Source: Skeletonema tropicum
Taxonomy: Eukaryota > Bacillariophyta > Thalassiosirophyceae > Thalassiosirales > Thalassiosiraceae
Direction of reading: 5' to 3'
Assembly (NCBI GenBank): GCA_037178625.1
Contig: CM074149.1
Location: 372,001-436,000 of the forward strand
DNA length: 64,000 bases
Under the pieces are notes generated by a model. The model saw only the letters and a list, made by a program, of their open reading frames with translations, did no database searches and had not been told where the DNA came from. Positions 34,493 to 48,859 of this stretch are shown here, piece after piece. The first letter of the stretch is position 1. Every line of letters begins with the position of its first letter. The position numbers were made by a program, and so were the translations under genes.

Positions 34493-37351
34493 CTGGATAT
34501 CGATGCCCAGTGCTAGATATCTGGGGATATTGTTGCCAAGTGCTAGATATCTCACTGGATATCGATGCCCAGTGCTAGATATCGCACTCGAAATCGATGC
34601 CCAGTGCTAGATATCTGGAAAAATCGATGCCCAGTGCTAGATATCTCACTGGATATCGATGCCCAGTGCTAGATATCTGGCGATATCGATGCCCAGTGCT
34701 AGATATCTCACTGGATATCGATGCCCAGTGCTAGATATCTGGCGATATTGATGCCCAGTGCTAGACATCTCACTTGATATCGATGCCCAGTGCTGGCTAT
34801 CTGGCGATATCGATGCCCAGTGCTAGATATCTCACTTGATATTGATGCCCAGTGCTAGATATCTGGCGATATCGATGCCCAGTGCTAGATATCTCACTGG
34901 ATATCGATGCCCAGTGCTAGATATCGCACTTGATATCGATGCCCAGTGCTAGATATCTGGTGATATCGATGCCCAGTGCTAGATATCTGGCGATATTGTA
35001 GCCAAGTGCTAGATATCTCACTGTATATCGATGCCCAGTGCTAGATATCGCACTCGAAATCGATGCCCAGTGCTAGATATCTGGCGATATCGATGCCCAG
35101 TGCTAGATATCTCACTGGATATCGATGCCCAGTGCTAGATATCTGGCGATATCGATGCCCAGTGCTAGATATCTCACTGGATATCGATGCCCAGTGCTAG
35201 ATATCTGGCGATATTGATGCCCAGTGCTAGATATCTCACTGGATATCGATGCCCAGTGCTAGATATCTCACTGGATATCGATGCCCAGTGCTAGATATCT
35301 CACTGGATATCGATGCCCAGTGCTAGATATATGGCGATATTGATGCCCAGTGCTAGATATCTCAATGGATATCGATGCCCAGTAATAGATATCTGGCGAT
35401 ATCGATGCCCAGTGCTAGATATCTCACTGGATATCGATGCCCAGTGCTAGATATCGCACTTAATATCAAAGCCCAGTGCTAGATATCTGGTGATATCGAT
35501 GCCCAGTGCTAGATATCTGGCGATATTGTTGCCAAGTGCTAGATATCTCACTGGATATCGATGCCCAGTGCTAGATATCGCACTCGAAATCGATGCCCAG
35601 TAATAGATATCTGGCGATATCGATGCCCAGTGCTAGATATCTCACTGGATATCGATGCCCAGTGCTAGATATCGCACTTAATATCGATGCCCAGTGCTAG
35701 ATATCTGGTGATATCGATGCCCAGTGCTAGATATCTGGCGATATTGTTGCCAAGTGCTAGATATCTCACTGGATATCGATGCCCAGTGCTAGATATCGCA
35801 CTCGAAATCGATGCCCAGTGCTAGATATCTGGCGATATCGATGCCCAGTGCTAGATATCTGGCAATATCGATGCCCAGTGCTAGATATCTCACTGGATAT
35901 CGATGCCCAGTGCTAGATATCTGGCGATATTGATGCCCAGTGCTAGATATCTCACTGGATATCGATGCCCAGTGCTAGACATCTCACTTGATATCGATGC
36001 CCAGTGCTGGCTATCTGGAGATATCGATGCCCAGTGCTAGATATCTCACTTGATATTGATGCCCAGTGCTAGATATCTGGCGATATCGATGCCCAGTGCT
36101 AGATATCTCACTTGATATCGATGCCCAGTGCGAGATATCTGGAAAAATCGATGCCCTGTGCTAGATATCTCACTGGATATCGATGCCCAGTGCTAGATAT
36201 CTGGCGATATTGATGCCCAGTGCTAGATATCTCAATGGATATCGATGCCCAGTGCTAGACATCTCACTGGATATCGATGCCCAGTGCTAGATATCTGTAT
36301 CTGGCGATATCGATGCCCTGTGCTAGATATCTCACTGGATATCGATGCCCAGGGCTCGATATCTGGCGATATCTATGTCCAGGGCTAGATATCTGGCGAT
36401 GTTGATGCCCAGTGCTGGATATATGGGGATATTGATGCCCAGTAATAGATATCTCACTGGATATCGATGCCCAGTGCTAGATATCTCACTGGATATCGAT
36501 GCCCAGTGCTAGATATCTCACTGGATATCGATGCCCAGTGCTAGATATATGGCGATATTGATGCCCAGTGCTAAATATCTCAATGGATATCGATGCCCAG
36601 TAATAGATATCTGGCGATATCGATGCCCAGTGCTAGATATCTCACTGGATATCGATGCCCAGTGCTAGATATCGCACTTGATATCGATGCCCAGTGCTAG
36701 ATATCTGGTGATATCGATGCCCAGTGCTAGATATCTGGCGATATTGTTGCCAAGTGCTAGATATCTCACTGGATATCGATGTCCAGTGCTAGATATCGCA
36801 CTCGAAATCGATGCCCAGTGCTAAATAACTGGCGATATCGATGCCCAGTGCTAGATATCTCACTGGATATCGATGCCCAGTTCTAGATATCTGGCGACAT
36901 CGATGCCCAGTGCTAGATATCTCACTGGATATCTATGCCCAGTGCTAGATATCTGGCGATATTGATGCCCAGTGCTAGATATCTCACTGGATATCGATGC
37001 CCAGTGCTAGACATCTCACTGGATATCGATGCCCAGTGCTAGATATCTCACTGGATATCGATGCCCAGTGCTAGATATCTGGCGATATCGATGCCCAGTG
37101 CTAGATATCTCACTGTATATCGATGCCCAGTGCTAGATATCTGGCGATATTGATGCCCAGTGCTAGATATCTCACTGGATATCGATGCCCAGTGCTAGAC
37201 ATCTCTTTTGATATTGATATCGATGCCCAGTGCTGGCTATCTGGCGATATTGATGCCCAGTGCTAGATATCTCACTGGATATCGATGCCCAGTGCGAGAT
37301 ATCTGGAAAAATCGATGCCCTGTGCTAGATATCTCACTGGATATCGATGCC
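34493..37351. repeat. Satellite array block 4
   Basis: The satellite resumes with the same variant order seen near 26706-26815 (GGGGATATTG followed by the CTCGAAATC and GGAAAAATC linkers). The private variants GGGCTCGATATC and ATCTATGTCC near 36352-36378 also occur near 19787-19811, about 16.56 kb away, so blocks 1 and 4 share a duplicated segment. Confidence 0.98.
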
Positions 37352-37810
37352 GAAAACAATTGGCCCCTATCTAGATCAAGAGCATCCAATCGCAACCACT
37401 CCTCGTGCTCTCTTCTTTGTCGTTCCACTTCACGTTGTAGTCTTACTTGTTCAATTCTTTGTCGTTCAGCTTGACGTTGTTGTCGTTCTTGTTCATATCT
37501 TTCCTGCTCACGTCTCTCTCTTCTTTGTCTCACCTCAGGGAGATTATTTTACGTATGTAAAAGATTATTTTACATTTGTAAAAGTGATATAAAATTACCT
37601 TTTACATCGGGCAATAAAAGATTGAGTAAAAGATCCTTTCTCGGCTGTAAAAGATGCTTTTACAGCACTTTTACAGGGATCAAAAGACACTCTTACAGCA
37701 CTTTTACAGGGTTCAAAAGACACTCTTACAGCCCTTTTACACCAGAACCACTAAACAAACGACTGCAACTGCATCGTATCATTTCACTTAGAAAATTAGG
37801 TAATGTTGCA
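37352..37810 (-). repeat. 459-bp interspersed block, copy 3
   Basis: Practically identical to copy 1, including flanking satellite on the left; the right flank differs in linker order. Confidence 0.9.
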
Positions 37811-40800
37811 ATATCGATGCCCAGTAATAGATATCTGGCGATATTGTTGCCAAGTGCTAGATATCTCACTGGATATCGATGCCCAGTGCTAGATATCGCA
37901 CTCGAAATCGATGCCCAGTGCTAGATATCTGGCGATATCGATGCCCAGTGCTAGATATCTCACTGGATATCGATGCCCAGTGCTAGATATCTGGCGATAT
38001 CGATGCCCAGTGCTAGATATCTCACTGGATATCGATGCCCAGTGCTAGATATCTGGCGATATTGATGCCCAGTGCTAGATATCTCACTGGATATCGGTTC
38101 CCAGTGCTAGACATCTCACTTGATATCGATGCCCAGTGCTGGCTATCTGGCGATATCGATGCCCAGTGCTAGATATCTCACTTGATATTGATGCCCAGTG
38201 CTAGATATCTGGCGATATCGATGCCCAGTGCTAGATATCTCACTGGATATCGATGCCCAGTGCGAGATATCTGGAAAAATCGATGCCCTGTGCTAGATAT
38301 CTCACTTGATATCGATGCCCAGTGCTAGATATCTGGCGATATTGATGCCCAGTGCTAGATATCTCAATGGATATCGATGCCCAGTGCTAGACATCTCACT
38401 GGATATCGATGCCCAGTGCTGGCGATATTGTTGCCCAGTGCTAGATATCTGGCGATATTGTTGCCCAGTGCTAGATATCTGGTGATATCTATGCCCAGTG
38501 CTAGATATCGCACTCGAAATCGATGCCCAGTGCTAGATATCTCAATGGATATCGATGCCCAGTGCAAGATATCTCACTGGATATCGATGCCCAGTGCTAG
38601 ATATCTGGCGATATTGATGCCCAGTGCTAGATATCTCACTGGATATCGATGCCCAGTGCTAGATATCTGGCGATATTGATGCCCAGTGCTAGATATCTCA
38701 CTGAATATCGATGCCCAGTGTTAGACATCTCTCTTGATATCGATGCCCAGTGCTGGCTATCTGGCGATATCAATGCCCAGGGCTAGGTATCTCACTTGAT
38801 ATTGATGCCCAGTGCTAGATATCTGGCGATATCGATGCCCAGTGCTAGATATCTCACTGGATATCGATGCCCAGTGCGAGATATCTGGAAAAATCGATGC
38901 CCTGTGCTAGATATCTCACTGGATATCGATGCCCAGTGCTAGATATCTGGCGATATTGATGCCCAGTGCTAGATATCTCAATGGATATCGATGCCCAGTG
39001 CTAGACATCTCACTGGATATCGATGCCCAGTGCTAGATATCTGTATCTGGCGATATCGATGCCCTGTGCTAGATATCTCACTGGATATCGATGCCCAGGG
39101 CTAGATATCTGGCGATGTTGATGCCCAGTGCTGGATATATGGGGATATTGATGCCCAGTGCTAGATATCTCACTGGATATCGATGCCCAGTGCTAGATAT
39201 CTCACTGGATATCGATGCCCAGTGCTAGATATCTCACTGGATATCGATGCCCAGTGCTAGATATATGGCGATATTGATGCCCAGTGCTAGATATCTCAAT
39301 GGATATCGATGCCCAGTAATAGATATCTGGCGATATCGATGCCCAGTGCTAGATATATCACTGGATAACGATGCCCAGTGCTAGATATCGCACTTGATAT
39401 CGATGCCCAGTGCTAGATATCTGGCGATATCGATGCCCAGTGCTAGATATCTCACTGGATATCGATGCCCAGTGCTAGATATCTGGCGATATTGTTGCCA
39501 AGTGCTAGATATCTCACTGGATATCGATGCCCAGTGCTAGATATCGCACTCGAAATCGATGCCCAGTGCTAGATATCTGGCGATATCGATGCCCAGTGCT
39601 AGATATCTCACTGGATATCGATGCCCAGTGCTAGATATCTGGCGATATCGATGCCCAGTGCTAGATATCTCACTGGATATCGATGCCCAGTGCTAGATAT
39701 CTGGCGATATCGATGCCCAGTGCTAGATATCTCACTGGATATCGATGCCCAGTGCTAGATATCTGGCGATATTGATGCCCAGTGCTAGATATCTCACTGG
39801 ATATCGATGCCCAGTGCTAAACATCTCACTTGATATCGATGTCCAGTGCTGGCTTTCTGGCGATATCGATGCCCAGTGCTAGATATCGCACTCGAAATCG
39901 ATGCCCAGTGCTAGATATCTGGCGATATCGATGCCCAGTGCTAGATATCTCACTGGATATCGATGCCCAGTGTGAGGTATCTGGAAAAATCGATGCCCTG
40001 TGCTAGATATCTCACTGGATATCGATGCCCAGTGCTAAATATCTGGCGATATTGATGCCCAGTGCTAGATATCTCACTGGATATCGATGCCCAGTGCTAG
40101 ACATCTCACTGGATATCGATGCCCAGTGCTAGATATCTGTATCTGGCGATATCGATGCCCTGTGCTAGATATCTCACTGGATATCGATGCCCAGGGCTAG
40201 ATATCTGGCGATATCGATGTCCAGGGCTAGATATCTGGCGATGTTGATGCCCAGTGCTGGATATATGGGGATATTGATGCCCAGTGCTAGATATCTCACT
40301 GGATATCGATGCCCAGTGCTAGATATCTCACTGGATATCGATGCCCAGTGCTAGATATCTCACTGGATATCGATGCCCAGTGCTAGATATATGGCGATAT
40401 TGATGCCCAGTGCTAGATATCTCAATGGATATCGATGCCCAGTGCTAGATATCTGGCGATATCGATGCCCAGTGCTAGATATCGCACTTGATATCGATGC
40501 CCAGTGCTAGATATCTGGTGATATCGATGCCCAGTGCTAGATATCTCACTGGATATCGATGCCCAGTGCTGGCTATCTGGCGATAATGTTGCCAAGTGCT
40601 AGATATCTCACTGGATATCGATGCCCAGTGCTAGATATCGCACTCGAAATCGATGCCCAGTGCTAGATATCTGGCGATATCGATGCCCAGTGCTAGATAT
40701 CTCACTGGATATCGATGCCCAGTGCTAGATATCTGGCGATATCGATGCCCAGTGCTAGATATCTCACTGGATATCGATGCCCAGTGCTAGATATCTGGCG

Positions 40801-42159
40801 ATATTGATGCCCAGTGCTAGACATCTCACTTGATATCGATGCCCAGTGCTGGCTATCTGGCGATATCGATGCCCAGTGCTAGATATCTCACTTGATATTG
40901 ATGCCCGGTGCTAGATATCTGGCGATATCGATGCCCAGTGCTAGATATCTCACTGGATATCGATGCCCAGTGCTAGATATCGCACTTAATATCGATGCCC
41001 AGTGCTAGATATCTGGTGATATCGATGCCCAGTGCTAGATATCTGGCGATATTGTTGCCAAGTGCTAGATATCTCACTGTATATCGATGCCCAGTGCTAG
41101 ATATCGCACTCGAAATCGATGCCCAGTGCTAGATATCTGGCGATATCGATGCCCAGTGCTAGATATCTCACTGGATATCGATGCCCAGTGCTAGATATCT
41201 GGCGATATCGATGCCCAGTGCTAGATATCTCACTGGATATCGATGCCCAGTGCTAGATATCTGGCGATATTGATGCCCAGTGCTAGATATCTCACTGGAT
41301 ATCGATGCCCAGTGCTAGATATCTCACTGGATATCGATGCCCAGTGCTAGATATCTCACTGGATATCGATGCCCAGTGCTAGATATATGGCGATATTGAT
41401 GCCCAGTGCTAGATATCTCAATGGATATCGATGCCCAGTAATAGATATCTGGCGATATCGATGCCCAGTGCTAGATATCTCACTGGATATCGATGCCCAG
41501 TGCTAGATATCGCACTTGATATCGATGCCCAGTGCTAGATATCTGGCGATATTGTTGCCAAGTGCTAGATATCTCACTGGATATCGATGTCCAGTGCTAG
41601 ATATCGCACTCGAAATCGATGCCCAGTGCTAGATATCTGGCGATATCGATGCCCAGTGCTAGATATCTCACTGGATATCGATGCCCAGTTCTAGATATCT
41701 GGCGATATCGATGCCCAGTGCTAGATATCTCACTGGATATCGATGCCCAGTGCTAGATATCTGGCGATATTGATGCCCAGTGCTAGATATCTCACTGGAT
41801 ATCAATGCCCAGTGCTAGACATCCCACTGGATATCGATGCCCAGTGCTAGATATCTCACTGGATATCGATGCCCAGTGCTAGATATCTGGCGATATCGAT
41901 GCCCAGTGCTAGATATCTCACTGTATATCGATGCCCAGTGCTAGATATCTGGCGATATTGATGCCCAGTGCTAGATATCTCACTGGATATCGATGCCCAG
42001 TGCTAGACATCTCACTTGATATTGATATCGATGCCCAGTGCTGGCTATCTGGCGATATTGATGCCCAGTGCTAGATATCTCACTGGATATCGATGCCCAG
42101 TGCGAGATATCTGGAAAAATCGATGCCCTGTGCTAGATATCTCACTGGATATCGATGCC
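37811..42159. repeat. Satellite array block 5
   Basis: Same units. The GGGGATATTG landmark occurs near 39134 and 40267 (spacing about 1.13 kb), and the variant ATATATCACTGGATAACG near 39353 also occurs near 24627, 26572 and 44427. Confidence 0.98.
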
Positions 42160-42618
42160 GAAAACAATTGGCCCCTATCTAGATTAAGAGCATCCAATCG
42201 CAACCACTCCTCGTGCTCTCTTCTTTGTCGTTCCACTTCACGTTGTAGTCTTACTTGTTCAATTCTTTGTCGTTCAGCTTGACGTTGTTGTCGTTCTTGT
42301 TCATATCTTTCCTGCTCACGTCTCTCTCTTCTTTGTCTCACCTCAGGGAGATTATTTTACGTATGTAAAAGATTATTTTACATTTGTAAAAGTGATATAA
42401 AATTACCTTTTACATCGGGCAATAAAAGATTGAGTAAAAGATCCTTTCTCGGCTGTAAAAGATGCTTTTACAGCACTTTTACAGGGATCAAAAGACACTC
42501 TTACAGCACTTTTACAGGGTTCAAAAGACACTCTTACAGCCCTTTTACACCAGAACCACTAAACAAACGACTGCAACTGCATCGTATCATTTCACTTAGA
42601 AAATTAGGTAATGTTGCA
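42160..42618 (-). repeat. 459-bp interspersed block, copy 4
   Basis: Shares with copy 5 alone the base change AGATTAAGAGC (AGATCAAGAGC in copies 1-3), which marks copies 4 and 5 as a recent duplication. Confidence 0.9.
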
Positions 42619-43009
42619 ATATCGATGCCCAGTAATAGATATCTGGCGATATCGATGCCCAGTGCTAGATATCTCACTGGATATCGATGCCCAGTGCTAG
42701 ATATCGCACTCGAAATCGATGCCCAGTGCTAGATATCTGGCGATATCGATGCCCAGTGCTAGATATCTCACTGGATATCGATGCCCAGTGCTAGATATCT
42801 GGCGATATTGATGCCCAGTGCTAGATATCTCACTGGATATCGATGCCCAGTGCTAGACATCTCACTTGATATTGATATCGATGCCCAGTGCTGGCTATCT
42901 GGCGATATTGATGCCCAGTGCTAGATATCTCACTGGATATCGATGCCCAGTGCGAGATATCTGGAAAAATCGATGCCCTGTGCTAGATATCTCACTGGAT
43001 ATCGATGCC
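42619..43009. repeat. Satellite array block 6
   Basis: Short satellite run between interspersed block copies 4 and 5, made of the standard 32/30-bp units. Confidence 0.98.
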
Positions 43010-43468
43010 GAAAACAATTGGCCCCTATCTAGATTAAGAGCATCCAATCGCAACCACTCCTCGTGCTCTCTTCTTTGTCGTTCCACTTCACGTTGTAGTC
43101 TTACTTGTTCAATTCTTTGTCGTTCAGCTTGACGTTGTTGTCGTTCTTGTTCATATCTTTCCTGCTCACGTCTCTCTCTTCTTTGTCTCACCTCAGGGAG
43201 ATTATTTTACGTATGTAAAAGATTATTTTACATTTGTAAAAGTGATATAAAATTACCTTTTACATCGGGCAATAAAAGATTGAGTAAAAGATCCTTTCTC
43301 GGCTGTAAAAGATGCTTTTACAGCACTTTTACAGGGATCAAAAGACACTCTTACAGCACTTTTACAGGGTTCAAAAGACACTCTTACAGCCCTTTTACAC
43401 CAGAACCACTAAACAAACGACTGCAACTGCATCGTATCATTTCACTTAGAAAATTAGGTAATGTTGCA
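43010..43468 (-). repeat. 459-bp interspersed block, copy 5
   Basis: Repeats copy 4 at an offset of exactly 850 bp, together with its satellite flanks. Confidence 0.9.
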
Positions 43469-46400
43469 ATATCGATGCCCAGTAATAGATATCTGGCGAT
43501 ATCGATGCCCAGTGCTAGATATCTCACTGGATATCGATGCCCAGTGCTAGATATCGCACTCGAAATCGATGCCCAGTGCTAGATATCTGGCGATATCGAT
43601 GCCCAGTGCTAGATATCTCACTGGATATCGATGCCCAGTGCTAGATATCTGGCAATATCGATGCCCAGTGCTAGATATCTCACTGGATATCGATGCCCAG
43701 TGCTAGATATCTGGCGATATTGATGCCCAGTGCTAGATATCTCACTGGATATCGATGCCCAGTGCTAGACATCTCACTTGATATCGATGCCCAGTGCTGG
43801 CTATCTGGCGATATCGATGCCCAGTGCTAGATATCTCACTTGATATTGATGCCCAGTGCTAGATATCTGGCGATATCGATGCCCAGTGCTAGATATCTCA
43901 CTTGATATCGATGCCCAGTGCGAGATATCTGGAAAAATCGATGCCCTGTGCTAGATATCTCACTGGATATCGATGCCCAGTGCTAGATATCTGGCGATAT
44001 TGATGCCCAGTGCTAGATATCTCAATGGATATCGATGCCCAGTGCTAGACATCTCACTGGATATCGATGCCCAGTGCTAGATATCTGTATCTGGCGATAT
44101 CGATGCCCTGTGCTAGATATCTCACTGGATATCGATGCCCAGGGCTAGATATCTGGCGATATCGATGTCCAGGGCTAGATATCTGGCGATGTTGATGCCC
44201 AGTGCTGGATATATGGCGATATTGATGCCCAGTGCTAGATATCTCACTGGATATCGATGCCCAGTGCTAGATATCTCACTGGATATCGATGCCCAGTGCT
44301 AGATATCTCACTGGATATCGATGCCCAGTGCTAGATATATGGCGATATTGATGCCCAGTGCTAGATATCTCAATGGATATCGATGCCCAGTAATAGATAT
44401 CTGGCGATATCGATGCCCAGTGCTAGATATATCACTGGATAACGATGCCCAGTGCTAGATATCGCACTTGATATCGATGCCCAGTGCTAGATATCTGGCG
44501 ATATCGATGCCCAGTGCTAGATATCTCACTGGATATCGATGCCCAGTGCTAAATATCTGGCGATATTGTTGCCAAGTGCTAGATATCTCACTGGATATCG
44601 ATGCCCAGTGCTAGATATCGCACTCGAAATCGATGCCCAGTGCTAGATATCTGGCGATATCGATGCCCAGTGCTAGATATCTCACTGGATATCGATGCCC
44701 AGTGCTAGATATCTGGCGATATCGATGCCCAGTGCTAGATATCTCACTGGATATCGATGCCCAGTGCTAGATATCTGGCGATATCAATGCCCAGTGCTAG
44801 ATATCTGGCGATATCGATGCCCAGTGCTAGATATCTGGCGATATTGATGCCCAGTGCTAGATATCTCACTGGATATCGATGCCCAGTGCTAAACATCTCA
44901 CTTGATATCGATGCCCAGTGCTGGCTATCTGGCGATATCGATGCCCAGTGCTAGATATCGCACTCGAAATCGATGCCCAGTGCTAGATATCTGGCGGTAT
45001 CGATGCCCAGTGCTAGATATCTCACTGGATATCGATGCCCAGTGTGAGATATCTGGAAAAATCGATGCCCTGTGCTAGATATCTCACTGGATATCGATGC
45101 CCAGTGCTAGATATCTGGCGATATTGATGCCCAGTGCTAGATATCTCACTGGATATCGATGCCCAGTGCTAGACATCTCACTGGATATCGATGCCCAGTG
45201 CTAGATATCTGTATCTGGCGATATCGATGCCCTGTGCTAGATATCTCACTGGATATCGATGCCCAGGGCTAGATATCTGGCGATATCGATGTCCAGGGTT
45301 AGATATCTGGCGATGTTGATGCCAAGTGCTGGATATATGGGGATATTGATGCCCAGTGCTAGATATCTCACTGGATATCGATGCCCAGTGCTAGATATCT
45401 CAATGGATATCGATGCCCAGTGCTAGATATCTCACTGGATATCGATGCCCAGTGCTAGATATATGGCGATATTGATGCCCAGTGCTAGATATCTCAATGG
45501 ATATCGATGCCCAGTAATAGATATCTGGCGATATCGATGCCCAGTGCTAGATATCGCACTTGATATCGATGCCCAGTGCTAGATATCTGGAGATATCGAT
45601 GCCCAGTGCTAGATATCTCACTGGATATCGATGCCCAGTGCTAGATATCTGGCGATATTGTTGCCAAGTGCTAGATATCTCACTGGATATCGATGCCCAG
45701 TGCTAGATATCGCACTCGAAATCGATGCCCAGTGCTAGATATCTGGCGATATCGATGCCCAGTGCTAGATATCTCACTGGATATCGATGCCCAGTGCTAG
45801 ATATCTGGCGATATCGATGCCCAGTGCTAGATATCTCACTGGATATCGATGCCCAGTGCTAGATATCTGGCGATATCAATGCCCAGTGCTAGATATCTCA
45901 CTGGATATCGATGCCCAGTGCTAGATATCTGGCGATATTGATTGCCAAGTGCTAGATATCTCACTGGATATCGATGCCCAGTGCTAAGATATCACTGGTG
46001 ATATCGATGCCCAGTGCTAGGATATCTGGCGATATTCGATTGCCAAGTGCTAGATATCTCACTGGATATCGATGCCCAGTGCTAGATATCTGGTGATATC
46101 GATGCCCAGTGCTAGATATCTGGCGATATTGATTGCCCAGTGCTAGATATCTCACTGGAATATCGATGCCCAGTGCTAGATATCTCCTGTGATATCGATG
46201 CCCAGTGCTAGATATCTGGCGATATTGATTGCCAAGTGCTAGATATCTCACTGGATATCGATGCCCAGTGCTAGATATCTCCTGTGATATCGATGCCCAG
46301 TGCTAGATATCTGGCGATATTCGATTGCCCAGTGCTAGATATCTCACTGGATATCGATGCCCAGTGCTAGATATCTGGTGATATCGATGCCCAGTGCTAG

Positions 46401-48859
46401 ATATCTGGCGATATTGATTGCCAAGTGCTGGATATATGGGGATATTGATGCCCAGTGCTAGATATCTCACTGGATATCGATGCCCAGTGCTAGATATCTC
46501 AATGGATATCGATGCCCAGTGCTAGATATCTCACTGGATATCGATGCCCAGTGCTAGATATATGGCGATATTGATGCCCAGTGCTAGATATCTCAATGGA
46601 TATCGATGCCCAGTAATAGATATCTGGCGATATCGATGCCCAGTGCTAGATATCGCACTTGATATCGATGCCCAGTGCTAGATATCTGGTGATATCGATG
46701 CCCGGTGCTAGATATCTCACTGGATATCGATGCCCAGTGCTAGATATCTGGCGATATTGTTGCCAAGTGCTAGATATCTCACTGGATATCGATGCCCAGT
46801 GCTAGATATCGCACTCGAAATCGATGCCCAGTGCTAGATATCTGGCGATATCGATGCCCAGTGCTAGATATCTCACTGGATATCGATGCCCAGTGCTAGA
46901 TATCTGGCGATATCGATGCCCAGTGCTAGATATCTCACTGGATATCGATGCCCAGTGCTAGATATCTGGCGATATTGATGCCCAGTGCTAGACATCTCAC
47001 TTGATATCGATGCCCAGTGCTGGCTATCTGGCGATATCGATGCCCAGTGCTAGATATCTCACTTGATATTGATGCCCAGTGCTAGATATCTGGCGATATC
47101 GATGCCCAGTGCTAGATATCTCACTGGATATCGATGCCCAGTGCTAGATATCGCACTTAATATCGATGCCCAGTGCTAGATATCTGGTGATATCGATGCC
47201 CAGTGCTAGATATCTGGCGATATTGTTGCCAAGTGCTAGATATCGCACTGTATATCGATGCCCAGTGCTAGATATCGCATGCTAGATATCTGGCGATATC
47301 GATGCCCAGTGCTAGATATCTCACTGGATATCGATGCCCAGTGCTAGATATCTGGCGATATCGATGCCCAGTGCTAGATATCTCACTGGATATCGATGCC
47401 CAGTGCTAGATATCTGGCGATATTGATGCCCAGTGCTAGATATCTCACTGGATATCGATGCCCAGTGCTAGATATCTCACTGGATATCGATGCCCAGTGC
47501 TAGATATCTCACTGGATATCGATGCCCAGTGCTAGATATATGGCGATATTGATGCCCAGTGCTAGATATCTCAATGGATATCGATGCCCAGTAATAGATA
47601 TCTGGCGATATCGATGCCCAGTGCTAGATATCTCACTGGATATCGATGCCCAGTGCTAGATATCGCACTTAATATCAATGCCCAGTGCTAGATATCTGGT
47701 GATATCGATGCCCAGTGCTAGATATCTGGCGATATTGTTGCCAAGTGCTAGATATCTCACTGGATATCGATGCCCAGTGCTAGATATCGCACTCGAAATC
47801 GATGCCCAGTAATAGATATCTGGCGATATCGATGCCCAGTGCTAGATATCTCACTGGATATCGATGCCCAGTGCTAGATATCGCACTTAATATCGATGCC
47901 CAGTGCTAGATATCTCACTGGATATCGATGCCCAGTGCTAGATATCTGGCGATATTGTTGCCAAGTGCTAGATATCTCACTGGATATCGATGCCCAGTGC
48001 TAGATATCGCACTCGAAACCGATGCCCAGTGCTAGATATCTGGCGATATCGATGCCCAGTGCTAGATATCTCACTGGATATCGATGCCCAGTGCTAGATA
48101 TCTGGCAATATCGATGCCCAGTGCTAGATATCTCACTGGATATCGATGCCCAGTGCTAGATATCTGGCGATATCAATGCCCAGTGCTAGATATCTCACTG
48201 GATATCGATGCCCAGTGCTAGATATCTGGCGATATTGATGCCCAGTGCTAGATATCTCACTGGATATCGATGCCCAGTGCTAAACATCTCACTTGATATC
48301 GATGCCCAGTGCTGGCTATCTGGCGATATCGATGCCCAGTGCTAGATATCGCACTCGAAATCGATGCCCAGTGCTAGATATCTGGCGATATTGATGCCCA
48401 GTGCTAGATATCTCACTGGATATCGATGCCCAGTGCTAGATATCTCACTGGATATCGATGCCCAGTGCTAGATATCTCACTGGATATCGATGCCCAGTGC
48501 TAGATATATGGCGATATTGATGCCCAGTGCTAGATATCTCAATGGATATCGATGCCCAGTAATAGATATCTGGCGATATCGATGCCCAGTGCTAGATATC
48601 TCACTGGATATCGATGCCCAGTGCTAGATATCGCACTTAATATCAATGCCCAGTGCTAGATATCTGGTGATATCGATGCCCAGTGCTAGATATCTGGCGA
48701 TATTGTTGCCAAGTGCTAGATATCTCACTGGATATCGATGCCCAGTGCTAGATATCGCACTCGAAATCGATGCCCAGTAATAGATATCTGGCGATATCGA
48801 TGCCCAGTGCTAGATATCTCACTGGATATCGATGCCCAGTGCTAGATATCGCACTTAAT
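43469..48859. repeat. Satellite array block 7
   Basis: Last satellite block, ending within a GCACTTAATATC-type unit at 48859. Between about 45935 and 46435 the units contain unusual one-base insertions (GATTGCC, ATTCGATTGCC, GCTAAGATATC, GCTAGGATATC) not seen in the rest of the array. One unit near 47279 is shortened. Confidence 0.98.

Noticed and set aside
33100..34520. Defined target-site duplication around the LINE
   Set aside because: CTGGCGATAT on the left and CTGGATAT on the right look similar, but both come from satellite units, so similarity is expected anyway.
16439..48859. CRISPR array, suggested by many 30-32-bp repeats
   Set aside because: Units are contiguous with no unique spacers, the setting is eukaryotic and no cas genes are present; it is satellite DNA.
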